Below, piece after piece: positions 61,912-64,000 of a stretch of 64,000 nt of DNA. The position numbers and the translations under genes are program-made. Below the pieces are notes generated by a model, which made no database searches, was not told where the DNA came from, and saw only the letters and a list, made by a program, of their open reading frames with translations. Each line of letters opens with the position of its first letter. Positions within the stretch are counted from its first letter, which is position 1. Origin of the DNA: Streptomyces sp. NRRL WC-3605 (GTDB taxonomy: Bacteria; Actinomycetota; Actinomycetes; Streptomycetales; Streptomycetaceae); the NCBI RefSeq assembly GCF_001509795.1, contig NZ_LLZN01000045.1:248001-312000 (forward strand), given 5' to 3'.

Positions 61912-63060
61912 ATGCCCAGCTCCTCCCGCACCCGCCCCATGACTCCCCCCACCGTGTGGTCGGCCCGCGGCCGCCACCGAGGACCCGCCGCGCGGGACCA
62001 CCTGCTGACCGCCCTGACCCGACACGACGTCAGCGGCGCCCTGGACGACTTCCGGGAACGGCCCGGCCCCGACGGAAGCGACGCGACGGCCTTCGAGGCC
62101 CGCTGGCGGGTCACCGGCCAGGTCGTCGTCCGCGCCCGGCTGGAGCTGGAGGAGAGCAGCGGCGACGCCCGTACGTGGACGCTCGTCGCGGAGGCCGACG
62201 CTCCCTGGGACCCCCGATGGCCGTCGCCGGCCGCCCTGTTCTGGGCCGACGAGGACGACGCGTCCTGGGCGCACGACGCCGCCACCGGCCTCCCCCTGGG
62301 CACCGTCAACCTCCTGCCCACGGACGACAAGGCCGTACGGCGCCTGCTGCGGGACGCCGTCCGGGACGGCGGGAGCATCCACGTCCTCGTCCACGAGGCC
62401 ATGACCACCGACGAGCGCGGCCGCACCCCGCTGGCCGCCATGCTGCCGCCCGGCCTGCGGCACCGGGTCGTGGAACACCGCGCCGTCCCGAGCCAGCTGC
62501 GCGTGGTCAACTACGCCCTGCGCGACCTCGGCCCCGAGCTGCCGCGCGGCGGCGCCGTCGTGCTCCCCGGGACGCCGGCCCCGTCCGGCTACGACCCGGA
62601 CGACTTCACCGTCCGCACCGTCTTCCTGGACGGCACCGAACCGGCCGAACTCATCCACGCCGTCACCCGCTACGCAGCGCTCCCGCACACGCTCCCGGCC
62701 GGGGCCGACGCCACCCTGACCGCGCTGCGCGAGGACTGGACCCTGCTCACCGTCGAGGAGGAACTGCGGCGCGAGCGCGAGCTGGTGCGGATGTACGCCG
62801 AGGCGCTCGACGCGATGACGAAGTCACGGGACCTGTACCGGGAGGCCGCCGAGGAGGCGCACGCCGCACTTGCCGCCTTCCGGGAGTCCGCGGACGCCGT
62901 GGCCGCGCTGCCGCCCGCACCGCCCGCCGACCCCGCCCCGAACCCGCTCCAGCAGCTGACCCGTACCTTCGATCGGCTCAAGGCCTCGGCGCGGGTCCGC
63001 AAGCAGGCCCCCGCCCCCGAGGACACCGTCGAACGGCCCCGGGAGAACGCCGACCGCTGA
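61912..63060 (+). CDS. Conserved-type protein of unknown function with C-terminal coiled coil
   Basis: 382 residues from ATG 61912 (61939 possible). A large N-terminal domain (about 30-260) has mixed alpha/beta character and Trp/Asp-rich patches (LFWADEDDASWAHDAATGLPLGT). Residues about 285-325 form a charged coiled coil (EEELRRERELVRMYAEALDAM). The C-terminus is Pro/Ala-rich and basic. No signal peptide and no motif that I recognise. Confidence 0.75.
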   Translation: MPSSSRTRPMTPPTVWSARGRHRGPAARDHLLTALTRHDVSGALDDFRERPGPDGSDATAFEARWRVTGQVVVRARLELEESSGDARTWTLVAEADAPWDPRWPSPAALFWADEDDASWAHDAATGLPLGTVNLLPTDDKAVRRLLRDAVRDGGSIHVLVHEAMTTDERGRTPLAAMLPPGLRHRVVEHRAVPSQLRVVNYALRDLGPELPRGGAVVLPGTPAPSGYDPDDFTVRTVFLDGTEPAELIHAVTRYAALPHTLPAGADATLTALREDWTLLTVEEELRRERELVRMYAEALDAMTKSRDLYREAAEEAHAALAAFRESADAVAALPPAPPADPAPNPLQQLTRTFDRLKASARVRKQAPAPEDTVERPRENADR

Positions 63061-63309
63061 CGGCCGGTCGTACGGCCGCTGCGCACGTTGCCCGGGGAGG
63101 GAGTACCGCAACGGGCGGGGGCACCTCGGTGGAGCACTGGACGGTTTAGCACGCCTGCCCGAGCAGGTGACCGGCCCCGATCGCGCGTCTTCCGTCCTGA
63201 CGGGTGACGTGATGCGGCCGGGTGACCGCCGTCATGCCATGTGCGCGGCGCGAGGGGGAATCCGACCTGCGGAGCGTGTGGCGTGCGCCACTCGCCGGGA
63301 GGAGGGTCC

Positions 63310-63639
63310 GTGGAGCCGAGTACCACATGGATCGTCGCGGCGGCGGCACTGGCGGCCGTCGTGCTCGCCGTGGCCGTCGCGGTCCTGACGCGTCTGGTGC
63401 GCACCCGGCGCGTGATGCGCCGGGCCGGGCTGCCGACCGGCCCCCGCTGGGTGTTCTGGGGTGCCGTCCTGTACTTCGTGCTGCCCACCGATCTGATGCC
63501 CGATCCCGTGTATCTGGACGACATCGGCGTGCTCCTGCTGGCACTGCGCACCCTGCGCCGTCCGCCCGGGACGGGCCGTCGGACGCCGTTGGTGACGGAA
63601 AGTAAGGAAACCAACCACTCGTTCGATTCGTTTAAGTAA
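63310..63639 (+). CDS. DUF1232 (YkvA-like) small membrane protein
   Basis: 109 residues from GTG with GGAGGAGG at 6 bases. One N-terminal span (TWIVAAAALAAVVLAVAVAVL) is followed by the DUF1232 hairpin FWGAVLYFVLPTDLMPDPVYLDDIGVLLLAL. The C-terminus ends in a polar tail rich in Ser, Lys and Asn with lower GC than its neighbours. The 250-base gap upstream (63061-63309) shows no feature that I can name. Confidence 0.85.
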   Translation: MEPSTTWIVAAAALAAVVLAVAVAVLTRLVRTRRVMRRAGLPTGPRWVFWGAVLYFVLPTDLMPDPVYLDDIGVLLLALRTLRRPPGTGRRTPLVTESKETNHSFDSFK

Positions 63640-63723
63640 GTGGAAACCGAAGGGCGTCGTCGGGCAGCGTGACGCCGCTGGGTGACCAGGCTCGATCGGA
63701 GCAGCACCTGTGAGGGAGAGACG

Positions 63724-63915
63724 ATGCAACCGTTCGCGCTCAACTATGCACGGCCGGCAGCGGAGTTGGAGATCGCCGCTGTGTACGTCTACGACTCCGG
63801 TCTGCAGTTGAACGTGCTGCGTGACGGGCGCATAGCCGCCAGCGATCACGCGCTCCTGCGGGAATTGGGCACCACGACATCGACGGCGGGTTCCAAGACT
63901 CACTTCGACGACTGA
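63724..63915 (+). CDS. ATP-grasp-modified RiPP precursor (TgmA-type)
   Basis: 63 residues, ATG with GGGAG upstream. The leader contains the family signature QPFALNYARPA. A variable middle is followed by a C-terminal core GTTTSTAGSKTHFDD rich in Thr/Ser donors and Asp/Lys partners for ester or amide crosslinks. The ATP-grasp maturase starts 17 bases after the stop. Products of this family are graspetide-like omega-ester/amide peptides. The number of rings is not predictable from the core alone. Confidence 0.88.
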   Translation: MQPFALNYARPAAELEIAAVYVYDSGLQLNVLRDGRIAASDHALLRELGTTTSTAGSKTHFDD

Positions 63916-63931
63916 ACGCAGGCCGCCGAAG

Positions 63932-64000
63932 ATGACCGTCTTGATTCTGACCAACGAAGAGGACGTGACGGCGGACATGGTGGTCGTGCACCTTAACGCC
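63932..64000 (+). CDS. ATP-grasp RiPP maturase (TgmB-type), N-terminus only
   Basis: The first 23 codons (MTVLILTNEEDVTADMVVVHLN then A) run off the right edge. The sequence matches the N-terminus of the ATP-grasp peptide maturases paired with FALNYARPA precursors. The enzyme would use ATP to join Thr/Ser or Lys side chains of the precursor to Asp/Glu. A methyltransferase often follows, but it would lie outside this window. Confidence 0.82.
   Translation, partial: MTVLILTNEEDVTADMVVVHLNA

Overview
The window is high-GC actinobacterial chromosome, almost certainly Streptomyces or a close relative. The evidence is GC-rich third codon positions, frequent GTG and TTG starts, a Tat-dependent secretome, an LAXTG sortase substrate, two SpoIIE-type PP2C phosphatases, a chitosanase, a streptogrisin-type protease and an MhuD-like haem oxygenase. 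I see no rRNA, tRNA, insertion sequence, integrase or CRISPR array. Most predicted long reading frames opposite the genes are shadows.

Layout. 1-3399: a kdp potassium-uptake operon on the minus strand (small ORF, kdpF, kdpA, kdpB cut by the left edge). 3564-12676: mixed housekeeping and accessory genes, including a methyltransferase-NUDIX fusion, a lone FAD subunit, and a GntR/HutC regulator divergent from a GH20 hexosaminidase with matching operators at both starts, followed by a CBM3-GH16 protein, an HTH protein of uncertain role and a DMT membrane protein. 12792-22670: an exported nuclease-like protein, a TOPRIM protein, an MFS exporter, a coiled-coil protein, an alpha/beta hydrolase, an ArsR-VOC pair with a perfect operator, a Ser/Thr kinase, a 3-hydroxyisobutyrate-type dehydrogenase and a divergent TetR with twin operators.

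22747-36398 is the most coherent system. An 11-gene minus-strand operon (33974 down to 22747) encodes an ABC sugar importer, a GH36 alpha-galactosidase, an SDR, an FCD-type GntR, a D-galactonate dehydratase, a mutarotase-like protein, a KDP(Gal) aldolase, an SMP-30 lactonase and a KDG-type kinase. Most junctions overlap by a few bases. Together these make a complete oxidative De Ley-Doudoroff route from imported alpha-galactosides to pyruvate and glyceraldehyde 3-phosphate. A secreted GH27 alpha-galactosidase lies just upstream. Its promoter and the importer promoter share the same AT-rich palindromic element. A very large secreted GH2 enzyme with two inserted CBM32 repeats and an aldo/keto reductase follow on the plus strand.

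42039-50360: a secreted S1 protease behind a CebR-like palindrome, a probably leaderless autoregulated TetR, an MhuD-like haem monooxygenase, DUF817 and other membrane proteins, a two-domain GNAT, an ABC exporter and a sortase-anchored surface protein. 50466-57972: a TPR protein and two consecutive SpoIIE-type signalling phosphatases. 58127-63639: a Tat-exported GH46 chitosanase behind a palindrome, an FprA-type ferredoxin reductase behind a 16/19 iron box, DUF1152 and other conserved proteins, and a DUF1232 protein. The right edge cuts into an ATP-grasp RiPP (graspetide-type) locus: the precursor gene is complete and only the first 23 codons of the maturase are visible.
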